A model generated the notes under the pieces. It was not told the DNA's origin and did no database searches. It saw nothing but the letters and a program-made list of their open reading frames with translations. The translations under genes were made by a program, and so were the position numbers. From contig NC_057383.1 in the NCBI RefSeq assembly GCF_016906535.1, positions 806,001-870,000 on the forward strand: a stretch of DNA of 64,000 bases, read 5' to 3'. Source of the DNA: Rhizoctonia solani. Taxonomy: Eukaryota; Basidiomycota; Agaricomycetes; Cantharellales; Ceratobasidiaceae. Below are positions 25,573 through 38,700 of the stretch, piece after piece; position 1 is the stretch's first letter; each line of letters begins with the position of its first letter.

Positions 25573-28059
25573 ATGCTGGTGATGCTGGCCATGGTCTGCC
25601 TGGGCCCCATCGGCCTCGGTAGCGCTCTGCCCGTGCACACACACCAGACGCGGCAGAACTCGGCCAACGGCAACGACCACTCGGCGAAAATCATTGCACG
25701 TGGCTCATTCCATATATTATACACTATGCTAATACTATGCTACTAGGCCCCCGTTGTTGTCGTCGCCGTCGTGTGCGTAATGCTCGTCGCGTTTGGGTGG
25801 TGGAAGCGCCGGAAACGGACGCGCGAGTTTATCCAACAACTCCAGACGACGGCCGCAACGACGAATAACAATAGCACTTCGGCAACGAATAACATTTCCA
25901 ATTCCAATACGACGACCACGAATGCTGCTCCGACGACTGGTGCAGATGCCCCCGCACGTCCCCCGAGACGCCGACGCCGCCGACGACCGAGCCAGATATC
26001 GACCAAGAGTCTGCCGGCGTATAACGAACAGGCCGGAGACGAGGAGATTGTGCTCGTGAGGTATGTTGCTACCTCTATCTTGTCCCAGACTCGTATTTGA
26101 CATTGTGTACTCTCAGACGGGCCGAGAACCAAAACGATTCGGACGATGACGACAGCAATGAACAGGACGATGAACCGCCCAATACTACTCGACAGCCATC
26201 TTCTTCCTCCCGCGCACCTGACTCACGGCCCTTGCTCGACGATGATTCCAGTCCGGACATGCCGCGCGTATCGCTTGCCAGCAGTTCCCGCGCCCGGAGC
26301 CTCAACGAGCGTCACGAGAGATCCCATTCTCAGTCCCAAGAACCGAGTCAGCTGGGCCACGAGTCACTGGCCAATACCACCTTTGCTTCCTATCGCGGAA
26401 ACCGAGCCTGAGCCTGAACCGGAGCAGGAGCAGCCAGAGCCAGACCATACGCAGCGAGGACAACAGGCAACACGCTACGACGCTTCACCCATATGGCGAT
26501 ACTCCCACTTATGACGAGGCCATGTCCACCAGCCACGTCCATCTCCCTTCCACCGACACAGCCCATACCACCGAACCATCCACGAGCACAAACACCGACC
26601 TGGGCCAGCCCCGGCCGACGCAGACGCAACAGTCAGACCCAAACGCAAGTCCGTCTTCCGCCACCTCGGTCGATTCCACATCAACAGGCCGTCTGGTTCG
26701 AGTGCGGGCCATGGATCCGCTCCATCCGAGTCGGTCGAGATGACCGACACCTCTCCCCGGCCTTCGACATCCACCCACCGCCCCTCTGGATCTACATCCG
26801 CATTCACCCACCGCCCTTCGACGTCCCTCTCGGTAAACGCACACAAACCCTCGCCCTCGCTCTCGTCCCTCTCGCTCATCCTCACCCGCTCCCAGTCGCC
26901 CACCATGTCCCGCACATCCCTCAACATCTCCTCCCCATCCCCACCACCCTCGTGCGCACCGAGCTCTCGTACCCAAGAGCAGGCCCGACGCCCGAACAAA
27001 TCCGTTTCCTCAGTTCGCGAGAGAGTCTTGGGAGGTTCGGAATGCCCTATGGAGAAGAAGCCATCGCTGCTGCCCGCTCGAGAGAGTACCTGCCGCCCAT
27101 CTATCAGCCTAGGGTCGGCGAAGCGGGCGCGACGACCGGGGCTGACGAGAGTGGCGCAATTAGTGGCACTGGCGGTACTGGTGGGATTGCCGGGACCAAT
27201 GAGATCACTCGAACCGGGTCGGGATCAGCAGGAGCAGCGCCTGGTTCAGACGACGATCCGACTGTCACGATCAGACGCGGTCCGATGATCTTGACGCCCG
27301 GTGAACTCGCCACGAGGCAGCACCGCTCGGGACTCGCCGTGTCGGCTCCTGCCGATCCCGATCCTACCGTTACCATCACCGTCACTGCTTCGGCGGACGA
27401 CACCAAGGAGGCCGATGAGGACTATCACGAACCTGGACCTGGGACGACTGGGGTTGGGACTGGGACTGGATTGGAACTGGAGGGGTTCGAGAAACTAGGT
27501 CTGGAGGAGATGGCCGAGATCGAGATCAAGATCGTGTTATGGGTATCCAAGAGGATACTATGGTTATCCAAGAAGAACCCATGGGCATATACGAAGAGGC
27601 TATGACTGTACAACCCAAACCCAGAGCCACACGGGACTATCCGACGACTGAACACCACCAGCACGATCTAGCCAATCAGGACAGCCGACGAGAATCAGTC
27701 TATACGACCCATTCATTCGTGACCGCCACCGAGGGCGAACGGGACAGTTCGCCGCCTACACCTACGCCTACACCCGGCCCTGGCTCTCGCGCTAATTCGG
27801 GTTCTGATTCGGTCTCTGGGTTGGGTTCGGGTTCGGGCACGCTCGTTCGTCGCCCGATCCAGATCGAGGTTTCCACCCCGTCTGAAACCCAGACTCGACT
27901 TTCGACCGAAACCCAGACCCGGTCCTCGACTGAAACTCAAACCCAGAGCCAGAGCCAGAGCCGGACTACCCCTGCCGCGCGCAAACGGTGCTCATTCCAG
28001 AATCCAGCGAGGCCCTGCATCCAGAGTTGACCCTTGTTCCTGCGACGCCCATTGGCTGA
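25573..28059 (+). CDS. Single-pass membrane protein with long Ser/Thr/Pro-rich cytosolic tail (frameshifted)
   Basis: It begins with a probable signal peptide (MLVMLAMVCLGPIGLGSALP), has a short ectodomain, an intron at about 25690-25747, then a membrane segment (VVVVAVVCVMLVAFGWW) stopped by KRRKRTRE. The long tail contains RRRRRRRPSQISTKSLPAYN, an acidic stretch, YGDTPTYDEAM, a conserved-looking block SYPRAGPTPEQIRFLSS then LGRFGMPYGEEAIAAA and LPPIYQ, and Thr/Gln repeats near 27880-27960. The end is most likely PATPIG* at 28059. The frame changes near 26395, 26480, 26740, 26930, 27535 and 27985; the amino-acid style continues across each, so this is one gene broken by indels. The Y-containing motifs resemble adaptor or ubiquitin-ligase docking sites in fungal membrane receptors, which is only a guess at function. 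Confidence 0.6.
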
Positions 28060-28381
28060 CCGGTTGTATCTACGAGCCTCGTCGCCCGCTCTTTCGTTTT
28101 CTAGGGGGTTTGATCTGTACATGCTCTTTTTCTTTTTCTTTTTTTGTTCATTGGATTAGATTGGATCGGGACTTGGTCTTTTTTTTCTTGTCTATTTCTC
28201 TTTCTATAGTATGTTTACAGCTTGCAATTGTATGCGTATGCTATGCGGCAATAATACTCGCTTTCAGCCCACGTAAGGGTAAGATCGCCGTTCTAGAGCT
28301 TGGATTTCATCCCATGATGCGCATGTATGAAATCCAAAATTTCGTGAGCTGTTAACAATTAGTTATTGTCATGAAACAAGG

Positions 28382-30156
28382 TCAAGGGGAGGGGGGTCTA
28401 CGAACCAAGTGCTTCGGTGCTTCTTGAGGTATCTACAACAGAACAAAATGCGTTTATCCAGTTCTGGTCTTTGAAATTATTTTATTTATTAGGGAACGGA
28501 CTCACCAGGTGGCCTGCGCCTTTGATTTGCGTGTTGCTTGAATTAGAAGGTCTGCGCCAGACTGTGTGCCTTGTCAAATCTGGTCCGCCCGTTCTGTTTC
28601 TCGCCGCATTAGAATAAACTCAACAAGCACGAGAAGAGGGGACTAACGCGTGAGCACTAGTCGAATCCATGATCCACCTCAACGGAATCCGTTCGTCCAG
28701 CGTCGGAAGCATCTCCCATACCTCACACGGCAATCGCGCATTCTCGCCAAACGTAACAGCTTCCTAAATCACTCATTGAATCAATCCAGCCTCTCTGCCT
28801 CATCAGACAGCGGGGGCTAATTAGAACACCCCCAATTTACCTGGTATCCTGAGCATTTCAATCTAACACCCTGTTCGTCTTGGTTTGTTCCGTATTGGGC
28901 ATAATCGGCTAATACATCCGGGTGCCACGCTTGGAAGAACGGAGAATTCAAAAACCCGCCTTGAGCTGACTCACTAATTTGGAGAGGGCAGTTGGAGATG
29001 TGTCATGGAATAGAAAAATCAGGGAAAGACGTACCGGTCAGGCCATTGTTCTCGGCGGATCAGCGCCCCTCGAGTTAGTGCGTCGATTCCAGGCCCGCGG
29101 AGTGCGTACGAAGGATAGATTACTGGGTCCAGGAGAATGATGGACGAAAAGAGCGAGGGAGAGTCGAGTACGGCTCGCGCGCTAATTTAGAGTTGATGAA
29201 TCGATCGTTTTGGTTTTGTTATTTGAAGGGAGAAATGATGTGATGACTCACAGTGTGCATCCTCCGAATGAATGGCCAATTCCTACTATTTTGCGGTGCG
29301 GGAAGCCGCTTTTCAGCCGGGATTGGGTAGTTTGGTCCGGTACCCGCTCCAGATTCCGTACGAGCTGATTATTCTCGATTCTATCGGGGAGATAGTTGCC
29401 GAGAAAGTTGAGAATGTCTCGGGCGTGGTCGGACCACTCGACTGGAAAAGAAATTAATGCAAGGGATCCGGGTGGGAATAACCGAGCTTACATATTTCAC
29501 CTAGATTCTCTTTATTCAGCAGTGCACTATCCCCATGGTTCACTGCGTCCAGAGCCCAGATTTCATCTATGCTCGCTTGGCCTTGAGGCGTCGACAAGAG
29601 GTATCGGAGGGTAGTTTCCCATATCTACGGCATACAACTTAGTACATACATACATACACTACCTGGGAAATGGAAGCTGTACCTCTTTATGAAATCCGGT
29701 GGCATGAGAAAGCATAACCGTCACGCCAGGACTATTGTTCGTGCGGTGTCTATTGGGGACATACCGGTTCGCAACCATCCACATTGTGGCATCGTTCACG
29801 GGAAACGACTTGTATCCTAAAGCAATATCCGACCTGAGTTGTGAAATCTCCTCAAACTTGGCGTCGGCAATCGCCTGTCGCTCCACCTTGCTCAACCCGG
29901 CGGGGGTAGCGAGCCGACTGCTGTGGCCCGGTGGCGGACTCTCCCGAGGTGCTGCGGCCTGAAAGACATGCGGCGTGCACGTCCAACCGGGTAGGAAAGC
30001 TCGGCTCGCATTGTTATTAGGGAGAGCAGGGGGCGGGGGGATCGAGCTTTGTTTGTTTGCGAGTGGAGTCAGAGTTCGGGGTATAGTGGTTCCTCGGGGT
30101 GCGGGGCTCGTTGGTGGAGGATAGTGCATGGTCGGAAGCCGTCTAGTTACTCGCAT
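28382..30156 (-). CDS. Alpha/beta hydrolase (AB_hydrolase_1 type)
   Basis: Probable serine esterase or lipase. Eight exons (30156-29683, 29624-29501, 29441-29252, 29181-29035, 28973-28841, 28763-28658, 28618-28506, 28432-28382) sum to 1338 nt, 445 residues, with all phases matching; the 39-nt sixth intron is short and its acceptor is inferred. Landmarks: a disordered Pro-rich N-terminus, VANRYVPNRH, VTVMLSHATGFHKE (the HxxGFHKE loop), IDEIWALDAVNHGDSALLN, the nucleophile elbow GHSFGG (Ser), SIILLDPVIYPSYALRG, and the terminal IKGAGHLIPQEAPKHL with the likely catalytic His. Fungal relatives include the peroxisomal lipase Lpx1 group, but the C-terminus here (RRPPSP) is not a peroxisomal signal. 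No frameshift. Confidence 0.85.
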
Positions 30157-30423
30157 CAACTCCGTGTGTCGTCGTCAGGTTTGAGCTTGAGGATCATTAT
30201 TTGAGACGCGGAAGAGCCCAGCCACGATGCCACGGCCGGTTCCGGTTCAGCTGTCGGACCGGACTGATGACTACAAGAACCATAGGTGCGCCACAGAACC
30301 CAGATGGAGTCATAAATAAGTTCCGAATTATCCAATCTAAACTACCATACAAACAAATATACAAACATTATAAGATAACTAACACAAGGATGAATGGGCA
30401 AACAGACAAACAGGGAGGCGATA

Positions 30424-30458
<35 letters not shown>

Positions 30459-30460
30459 GA
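30424..30460. repeat. (CAGA)n microsatellite
   Basis: About eight near-perfect CAGA units lie in the short gap between the hydrolase and glycosyltransferase genes, with further degenerate CAAACAGA units from about 30401. Simple sequence, probably length-variable between strains. Confidence 0.9.
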
Positions 30461-30583
30461 TAAGAATAAGACTATTATAACATCCAAAACTGCAAAGTTC
30501 CAAACAGAAGACCGAGTGGTGGTGAAGAGTCCCATTTTCGTGCCGGCGAAGTGTGTGAGAGAGAGGAGATTTTGCACCTTTTT

Positions 30584-31943
30584 TTAATTTATTTGGACCG
30601 TGGCACGGAGGTAGGGACCGACGAGATCCCATAGGCCAAGGCAGTCGTCGCCCTTGAGACGGCGTTCGAGGCGCTCGAGAGCCTCCCACCACCAACTGTG
30701 AGTGACCCTGACAGCATCCGCCGCGTCGGTGTCCCAAGTGGGCTTCTCCATCCAGGGCTTGTCAAGCACGTAGTGAACGCACTAGAGAACAAATGAATAC
30801 CCAATAATCGAATTCCAATGACTCTCAGACACACCTTGACTTCGTCATCCCTCCACATACTGGGGTGAGTGAAACGCGAGGTCTTGAGGGCGTTGTAAAT
30901 GTAAGGCAGCGGTTTCCACCGACCGGTGAAAAAGTCCGAGATCAGATCTTGGTCCGCAAATGCGTACTCTTGAATGCGCGGCGAAGTTTGGAGGAAAGTC
31001 CTGAGATTCAATAAACATTGAGCATTTTGCGCCCCGTGCTTAATTGCGGCGCATAAACTCACTGGATATCAGCGGCAAGTCTGGGCGTCGGAGTGCATAC
31101 GACCAAGCCCGAATTGATGAGCCCATATGGGCGAGGCGACTCGGAGGTAATTTGGGGTGGTGAACTTAGGCAAATTGGATGACGCATCGGGGTATGAGCG
31201 CAATTCTCTGGCACCCTATTAAAAAATCAGACCGGAAATTAGTTGGAAACTCAAGAAACCTAGGAGGTGAGGGAGAGAGTATTTCAATGCGCACTCACCA
31301 ATCGACAGGGTAATGCTTCAATTGGCGAGGGTTGCAAGCGCAAGCGTGTGCGCCAGCAATCCAGTCTTCACCAGGGAGCTCGATGTGCATCAGTTCGTCC
31401 ATGTTCTTCCTGACGAGCATGTCTGCATCCAAAAGAACCACGCGCTAAAAGGGAAATCCAAGACATGTCAGTTTTTGAAGGCGCATATATTTCCTGACAA
31501 GATAATACCCACCTCGTACTCGTACAACTCGAACACGCTAAATGGAGCAAGCGGCGTTAGATCGATATCTAATCTCAGATTGTGCGGTGGCACTTACCGA
31601 AGCTTGGTCCACGCGTCGATGAAGCGCGAATCATGGGGATTGACGACCCACTTGCCGGGTTCGGGGCCCATGGCTTCAACCGGGCGTATCTAGAATAGCG
31701 CATGAGTTTATGCAGAAACTTCCTAATATGTACCCGGCTGGAGCTCACCTTGATTCCACGAAGACGAAGGATCTCCCGGGCCTCGTGTGGGACGGCAGGA
31801 GTGACCATAACGATAAGAGGATATGCGCTCGATACAGGCTTAGACGCGAGGGAGTCGTGCAAGACCAGGACACCGGGGAGGTAAGAGGGCTTGGTCAAGA
31901 GTGTCACAAAGGCGCTGTTGGGTCGGACGGGGTAGGCAGACAT
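30584..31943 (-). CDS. Glycosyltransferase family 8 (glycogenin/galactinol-synthase-like)
   Basis: Transfers a sugar from a nucleotide-sugar donor with retention. Seven exons (31943-31749, 31689-31598, 31537-31513, 31444-31299, 31215-31063, 31000-30835, 30781-30584) sum to 975 nt, 324 residues, phases exact. Landmarks: NSAFVTLLTKPSYLPGVLVL, RFIDAWTKLRVFELYEYERV, the metal-binding DxD in VVLLDADMLVRKNMDELM, DWIAGAHACACNP, HYPVDWVPENCAHTP, YGLINSGLVVCTP and FADQDLISDFFTGRW, all standard GT8 blocks. No signal peptide or membrane anchor is seen, so it is probably cytosolic. Glycogen priming is one option, but the acceptor cannot be read from sequence. Exon 3 is only 25 nt. Confidence 0.88.
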
Positions 31944-34900
31944 TATGTATTAGAATTAGGTGGTGAGAAAGGTAGATGATTAGGTTGCGCAAGAGGCGAG
32001 TGTGTTCAATGGAGATATAGAACTAAGAGTAGTAGATATGGGTGAGCAAGAGAGAGAGAGTACTCGGGAGCTGTGATGATCCAAGTCGGGACACGAGGCC
32101 CCAGCTTTATAGGTTGTGTGTTGACCTTGCGATTAATTTCACCCAGCAACATGGGCGACGAATCAGTAAGAAACCCCCCGCATTTGTTCAGGTGCAAGGG
32201 AGGCCTATGGTCAGCCGGCTGGCCATTGGTCCTGGCGCATCCACTGAATGAGGTTTGTGTACGAATACGCTCTTTCGGTAGGGGGCTACGGATTTTGCCT
32301 TCTTCTCAGGGATCACAGAGACTATGCGCAATACCAAAACAGCTCCAGGGCCCTAGTGACGACCGATCGAAACTGCCGCCAACCTATTTTGAACAACTCG
32401 ATGCGATATGATTTAGATCGACATTGGTGGCTGTGTTCTGATATGGCAATTCCCGTTGTAACTGCAGTCGCCTCTTGGTGTGTGTCAGCCAGAAATCTTG
32501 TCGACACGCGCGCGATACATTGTCATCCGGGCGCTATAAACTCTGTAATTAAGACAATAACGGCAAGTCGAATGGCAGTGTCTTGAAGGGGAAATCATTC
32601 GGTTGACGGGCTAAACTTCACGAGCTAGTGGTTTCTCGGTGGAATGTCGTTATTTCGTACCCGCGACTTGAGCCTGGGAGCCCACATCTCGGAGAACCCT
32701 GTACTGTAATTCATGGAGTTCTGAAGCTTGTCGCAAGGGCGATCCCAAGCCTTGCATAATTTCCCACACACACAACCGGCTTATTTTGTCCAAGACAAAT
32801 CCATTCCAGCACCCCTCTCTTCGTCTTCGGTGTTTATTCCTCTCGTCGGACAGGACAACCGCCGCGAAATTGTGGTTGTGACAAATTATGCTTACATGTA
32901 TCGTTGTTAGTTTTACGCCCTCTCCCCCCACTCACTCGGCTGTAACAGACAAATGAAATAAGAAATAAAAAGTCAGAAACATATTTTGCACTTGGTAGCA
33001 ACGGCATCGCCCGTACACCCTCTCCACCTCCCTCTCCTGAGATCAGCGAGGGTTAGCGACGAGCCACCAAATATACCCAAACAAACTAGATAGTGATGCG
33101 CAAGAAGTACAGATGCCATGTGGTTCCACGTGGACGGGAGAATCACATTGAGAGCGTCAAGGTACGATTGCAATTGGCAAGCCCCTGCCCTCCCCCTCAC
33201 CTCCGCAATTTTGACCTAGTTCATCTGGAAGATCATGATCAATCCGGAAAATTTTTTGGGTAAGAGGTCTTGCAGGATTTCTTGTACGATCCGTATGTGT
33301 GCAACGAGGGTCGGGGTTTGAGACTCTATCGATTCACGAACGTGTGGTGTTATGTGGGGATTAGCTTCCTTATTCTATTCTGACCTTGCCCTATCTATGA
33401 TTATTAATATTATGACGATATGCACCCCTATGTAGGTCATGATCGTCACATATACTTTGTCCGGCGGGCTCAACGGTTTCGGGGCCTTGTCGTATACACG
33501 TTAACCCTGATACCGTGCGCTGGAGGGCAGGGTGAGTTCGTGGCGTCTTGACTATTGGGACCTGGCCGACGAGTGCACCATGCAGGATGAAATGGCCGTC
33601 TCGGCGACGGGGAATCTCTTAGAACACTCAAGGGCCGTACCCAGAGAAGAGAGATATTCATATCATCGACCGTTGATTGCCATTATCAGCTGAAATTCCT
33701 GCGCCTGGATTTTAACTTTACGAGTTAGACAGACGGTGAACTTTTGCTTTGCGTGTCTACGTGGTAATCAGATCGTACGAACCTGAGGATCGTGGTGTTG
33801 CTATAAACCAAACCAAGCAAACAGAAAGAAGTTTGTCCAAGAAAAGGCTATAGTGGAAGTTGAGGTATTGTGAGCCCGATGCATTGTACCGCGCGAATTA
33901 GGGTCACCGAGCAGTCAATTATTACAGGCGATCAAAAAAGTCTTGCCGAAAATGTCTATCATCCTGACTACCGTTCCTCAGGGCAGAGACAATGTGGTAG
34001 ATCAAGGATGTGTAGGATGATGATCATGATTTCGCGTGGACGAAGGACGGGCCTTACCGGGCAGACCAGGCGCTCGGCGGCTATCACAATGAACCAGCGA
34101 TGATGATTATTGACACTTGACAGATGTTGAAGCCAAATAAGCTTTTTGTCACCACGCCACGGTGACTCCGATGGGATTTGAGGTGGCGCGATACTATTCT
34201 ATGTTGGGACGAATATCATTTATGTGGGGTACCTACGAGCCTATTGTTTCAAAGAAGTTATGACATACGCGCCCTCAAACGTCCAGACCGGATAATTGAT
34301 CGCTAAATATCAATGTTGAGGATACATAAATGTATGGGAAGACAAATATATATTAATATTCAAGGCTAAAGGTAATCAGACAAACGGGATTATCTGGTAA
34401 AAAAAAAGGGGTACAGGACCAAATTGTTGTAAATGACTCACGTTTGACAACCCTTTAGGGTTGTTCAAGCCTCCACCGCGTGGTTTAGCGTTTATGGCGC
34501 ACATGGCGAAGACCAGACAAGGCTAGTCGCGCCACGGCCCGCCCTTGGGTTACTAAAGCGTCAAACGTCGGTACCGGGCCGTGGTTGTTAGGCAAAAAGC
34601 GCGGATGTATCACGAGCTATCTATTTTGTGTGAGTGTGTGGCGCCGTGGTCGAGATGTAACAAGTCCAAGAAGCGAGATGAAGTTAGAGGCTGAAGGCCA
34701 AGCATTTGCAGGCGTAATTACTCTGAAATTATGACTAGTGTAGCCCTTGAATTTAGACAAAGGTAAGCGAATAGAGCGAGGGATGTGTAAGTGGGAGTGT
34801 ATCTGACCTACAGATGAAGCCAAACGAGAGATAGCATCGCTACAATCGTCAGAGTTACCTCGGGCCGCGTGTCGATTGCAAGCCGAGGGGATGAGACATT

Positions 34901-35799
34901 ACGAATGTAACAGTGGTCATTGTAGTCTAGTATGAAGTGTCAATAGAGGCATCGGGCCAAGGTCGATGATCGATTATTATGGTGGTAAATGACTTACTTA
35001 GTGCCCGTTACCCAATTATGCAAAGTCATCATGATCAGCCGGCCATGGGTGATTTGCGCGGGCCACTGCTGCAGCCAAATTGACTCGTTTCGCACCCTGT
35101 CCAGTCTCCATATGTCCCTCGTCTATCTAACACGCTGAGAATAGCATCGATGCGATAACAATGGCAATAACGATGTAGTATTATTAAAGAAAAATCAGCG
35201 GAAGGGACAGAAGGGATGTCGACGGGACTGGCGCTAGGACGGAGATGGTGGTCCAAACGTAAGGTGCCTCGCCACCAGTCTGCGCACGGTCCACTCGCCG
35301 GTGTCATCGACAGCAACAACAACCAGCAACACCAACGTGAACTCGACTCTGACACAAATCACATAAATTAGAATATAATTATATTCTTTCGCTGCCTTGG
35401 ACAAGCTGTGTTTGGCAACGTGACCCGGTCGATCGTTTGGTCAACGACGATTGTGATTGTGCACGATTGTCTGTGAGTTGTCCCTGATATCTGTTTCACT
35501 TATTATTATCATCTATTCATAAATATTCTATTCTGCCACTACTCTGCAGCCCTGGTATTCGCGTATCCAGCACGAGTGACGTATCAGGTTTTTGGTGTTT
35601 GAGAATGCTAACTGCCGAACTGGAGGTCAGTACTAGTGGGACTGGGACTATTATTATCCATCATTTCCCGTATCCATTTTCTGTATCCACCACTCTGACT
35701 CCCTGCTATTGCTGCCGGTTTCATCATGTCCGCGACTGACGCGTCTTGTATAGTCCCAACACCGCTGTTAATCGAGGATTTAATTGCATTTGTGTGATC
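31944..35799. other. Gene-poor stretch, 3.9 kb
   Basis: The first few hundred bases are the promoter side of the glycosyltransferase gene and the last few hundred that of SET1. Between them no frame shows start, introns and motif together. The only structure I see is the inverted-repeat cluster at 34441-34584. Confidence 0.45.
34441..34584. repeat. Nested inverted repeats
   Basis: CGTTTGAC at 34441-34448 pairs with GTCAAACG at 34560-34567. Inside, ACAACCC-TTTA-GGGTTGT makes a tight hairpin near 34447-34464. CCACGGCCCG (34532-34541) pairs perfectly with CGGGCCGTGG (34575-34584). The pairs are short and partly interleaved, so this is either a structured RNA, a degraded foldback element or chance. 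Confidence 0.4.
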
Positions 35800-38700
35800 A
35801 TGAGCTGGAACCGACTAGACACCAATGGAGTAGGTCAGTAAGACAGACCAACACCGTGCGGTAAGGTCCAACTGATAATAGCACCAGAAACATATAATTC
35901 TCAAAATTCGACGAGCAAAACAACAGTAGATCCAAGACGCCACGCGCCGTCTGTCTTCAAACATCATACTCATACTCTCACGCCCGGCGCTACTTGCCTT
36001 GCTCCTCCTCCGGACACATCCGCCTCCGCTCACCATGGCAATCTTTCTTGGCCGCCCCCCAGAGACCCAAGCCTACGGGACTATAAACTCATATATGATC
36101 CATCCACCAATGGGCGTCGCAGTGAGCACGGTAGAGAAGTCTTGTACCGGTACAATGGCCAGGTCGGTCCTGGAGAAGATCCAATCCGCGTCAGAGATCC
36201 GCGCAGGGACTTGAGCGAGCGTAACCGTGAGGGACGAGGAAAGGCCAGGCTGCGAACATCATTTTATTTGTTGGAGTACGAGGTATGTATAGTCTTTGAT
36301 CGGCTGAGTAAACTGGCTTGACTTGCTTTGTCTAGTACGATGACAATTCGTATGGCCCACCGCCTCCCCCGCCACCTCGCGGCATATGTGTATCCGGTCT
36401 GAGCCCGTTTACAGCTGCCGGTTTCGTCAAGCGGCACTTTAGTTCATACGGCGCGATCGAAGAGTTTGTTTCTCAGGTCGACAAGGCCAATGGCTCATCC
36501 CTCGGCTTATTTTGGGTCAAGTATTCCGACCAAGACGAAGATGGTCACAAGGCAGCACAGCGTGCACTGCAGAATGAAGACGGCCGCAAGATTGGATCTG
36601 GGAATGCAGCTCAGCCTGCGACAATCGTCTTTGATCCAGACGGCCAAGTCTGCCGGGGGCTTTACCAAGACGAAATGGAACGTCGGCGCAAGGCCTGGGA
36701 AGAGAACCGACGCGGAAACAAAGCATCAGCTGCTGCAGCCTCCACAAGCCATTCGCCTTCTAGCCATATCCATCCTTCTCTTCCTCCCGCTCCACCGCCG
36801 ATCCCAGGCTTGCCCTCTCGTCCTCCACCGCCTTCGTCTGGCCCTGTAGCTGGCCCGGACCGTACGTCATTGGCCACTTCCATGCGCCCACCTAATCCTC
36901 CGAAACCGAGATCGAATTCAACCTCGACTTCCAATTCGCGTCCCAATTCTTCTTTGCGTCCGAACCATACTCCGGCCATCCCTTCGCCTTTGCATAGCAC
37001 ATCACCCTTGTCAAACGCGAGCCCCAATATTAGTGCCATTGAAAAGCCAAAAGCTGCCACTGCATCTGCTACGCCCGCTCAACCAGTCGACGAGGAAGAA
37101 AACCACCGAGACACTCTAAGGTTGTTGGCACTCAATGGAAACGATTACATTCAAATCGAAAAGTCGAGTTTACCAGACGAGTCCAAAGCGGTAGAGATGG
37201 AAATACGAAAGTTTTTCGGAGGTTACAAAGTGGATCGGGTATGCTTGTTTGCTTATTCCGTTTATTGAATGTATACTCATTGATTGTAGGTAATGAGAGA
37301 CGTATACGGGTGGTATATCTCTTTCGACGTCTCAACCGATGCACGGCGGGCTCTTGGAGCCCTGGACGACAAAACCATTGCCGGCCGACAAGTTATTCTG
37401 ACCGTCCACCCTGCACCTTCGATAGCTACCCTCGCTACAACCTCTTCTCGTCCCCGAGGAGACGCAAAAGAATGGTCTGAGACTGAATTCATTCAAGAGG
37501 CTCGGAAAATTATCATGCGGGACCTATTGAGTGTGTTTGCCAAAGATCTCAGGGAAAGAGTGGCTCGACCCAAGACTTGGAAATTGGTCGACGAAGCGCT
37601 CGAGGCTCACCGCACATCTGAGGACAAGGACAAGGACGCGGATGATGCCCTGCCTCCCACGACCGAATCGCTCACCCCGGGCACGACGGCCACCGGTGGG
37701 GGCCCCACCGAGATTTCGGTTTCGACACCCAAGGGATTGAAGGGATTGTCGTTCAAGCGACAACATCAGAACGTGAAAGTCGATATCAATATATTCAACC
37801 GCTTGACGCCACAAAACCGAATCAACTTACTCAACATTCTCAACAAAAAGAACGCAACGAGCGAAACGGAGATACCCATCCCGATCCCATCGCCCCCTCC
37901 ACCTTTGCCCGAATCAGTCGTATTATCCTCGCCACCGAAACCCAAGCAGGCCCCTGCAGCGGCGATCATCGACGACGAAGAATCAGGTGAAAACGTCGCT
38001 AGGTTCGAACGCTCGCTTAAGCGGAGAAAAGCAGGGATAGAGCGCCCCGGCCATAAGAAAAAACGACCCCGACGGAGGGTGGAGTTTTCCGATAGCGACC
38101 GGTCAGATGAAGATGATAATAATGATAACGACTCTCCACCCGAACCTGTATCTGTATCTGTTCCTGTTCCCAAGGTCCCGCGTCCACCCAAGTCCCTCCC
38201 TGTGCATGTACGTGACAAGCCTAGGAAACCGCCATCTTCAGCTGCGAACAAGGTTGATGTGGTTGTTACTCCGCCCGCCTCGGATGAATCCAAGGACATC
38301 TTGCTCATCAAGTCTCACGCGCCAAATGAGGTGGTCGAGACTCCGAAGCCGGTACCCATTACTCCTATTTCCGCCCCTGTTCCTTCTCCTTCGGGCGAAG
38401 TGGTTATACCGGATCCATACGCACAGCAACTCGTAGACGACGAAGAAGACTTGTACTATATTCGACTAGCGTTGGGTCAAGCGCGTGGGGTCCCCTTGCC
38501 CGCTCGGAGTATCCAACGATCCTCGGAGGAAGATGCGTCGCACCTTCCACTCGGGTTGCGCAAGCATACTAGTGGGTCGGCCCGCACCGAGGGATACTAC
38601 AAGATCCCTGAAGCCGCGAAGAGTTTGTACCTCCCCCAGAGGAACCGTGCGATTGTGGATATCTCGGCAGCTGCTCCCCCGTTACCCGCTGCCACCTCTC

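Noticed and set aside
26475..26999. Minus-strand Gly/Trp/Arg-rich frames
   Set aside because: Reverse complement of the Pro/Thr/Ser-rich tail of the membrane-protein gene.
26493..27605. Longest frame in the 26-28 kb region taken as a gene of its own
   Set aside because: Its first half is out of frame with the membrane-protein tail and only its second half (from about 26930) continues the real protein. It is a product of the indels.
30401..30460. CRISPR-like array
   Set aside because: Simple CAGA microsatellite with no spacers, in a eukaryotic genome.
34447..34464. Telomere-like CCCTTTAGGG
   Set aside because: A single short palindrome, not a tandem TTAGGG array.
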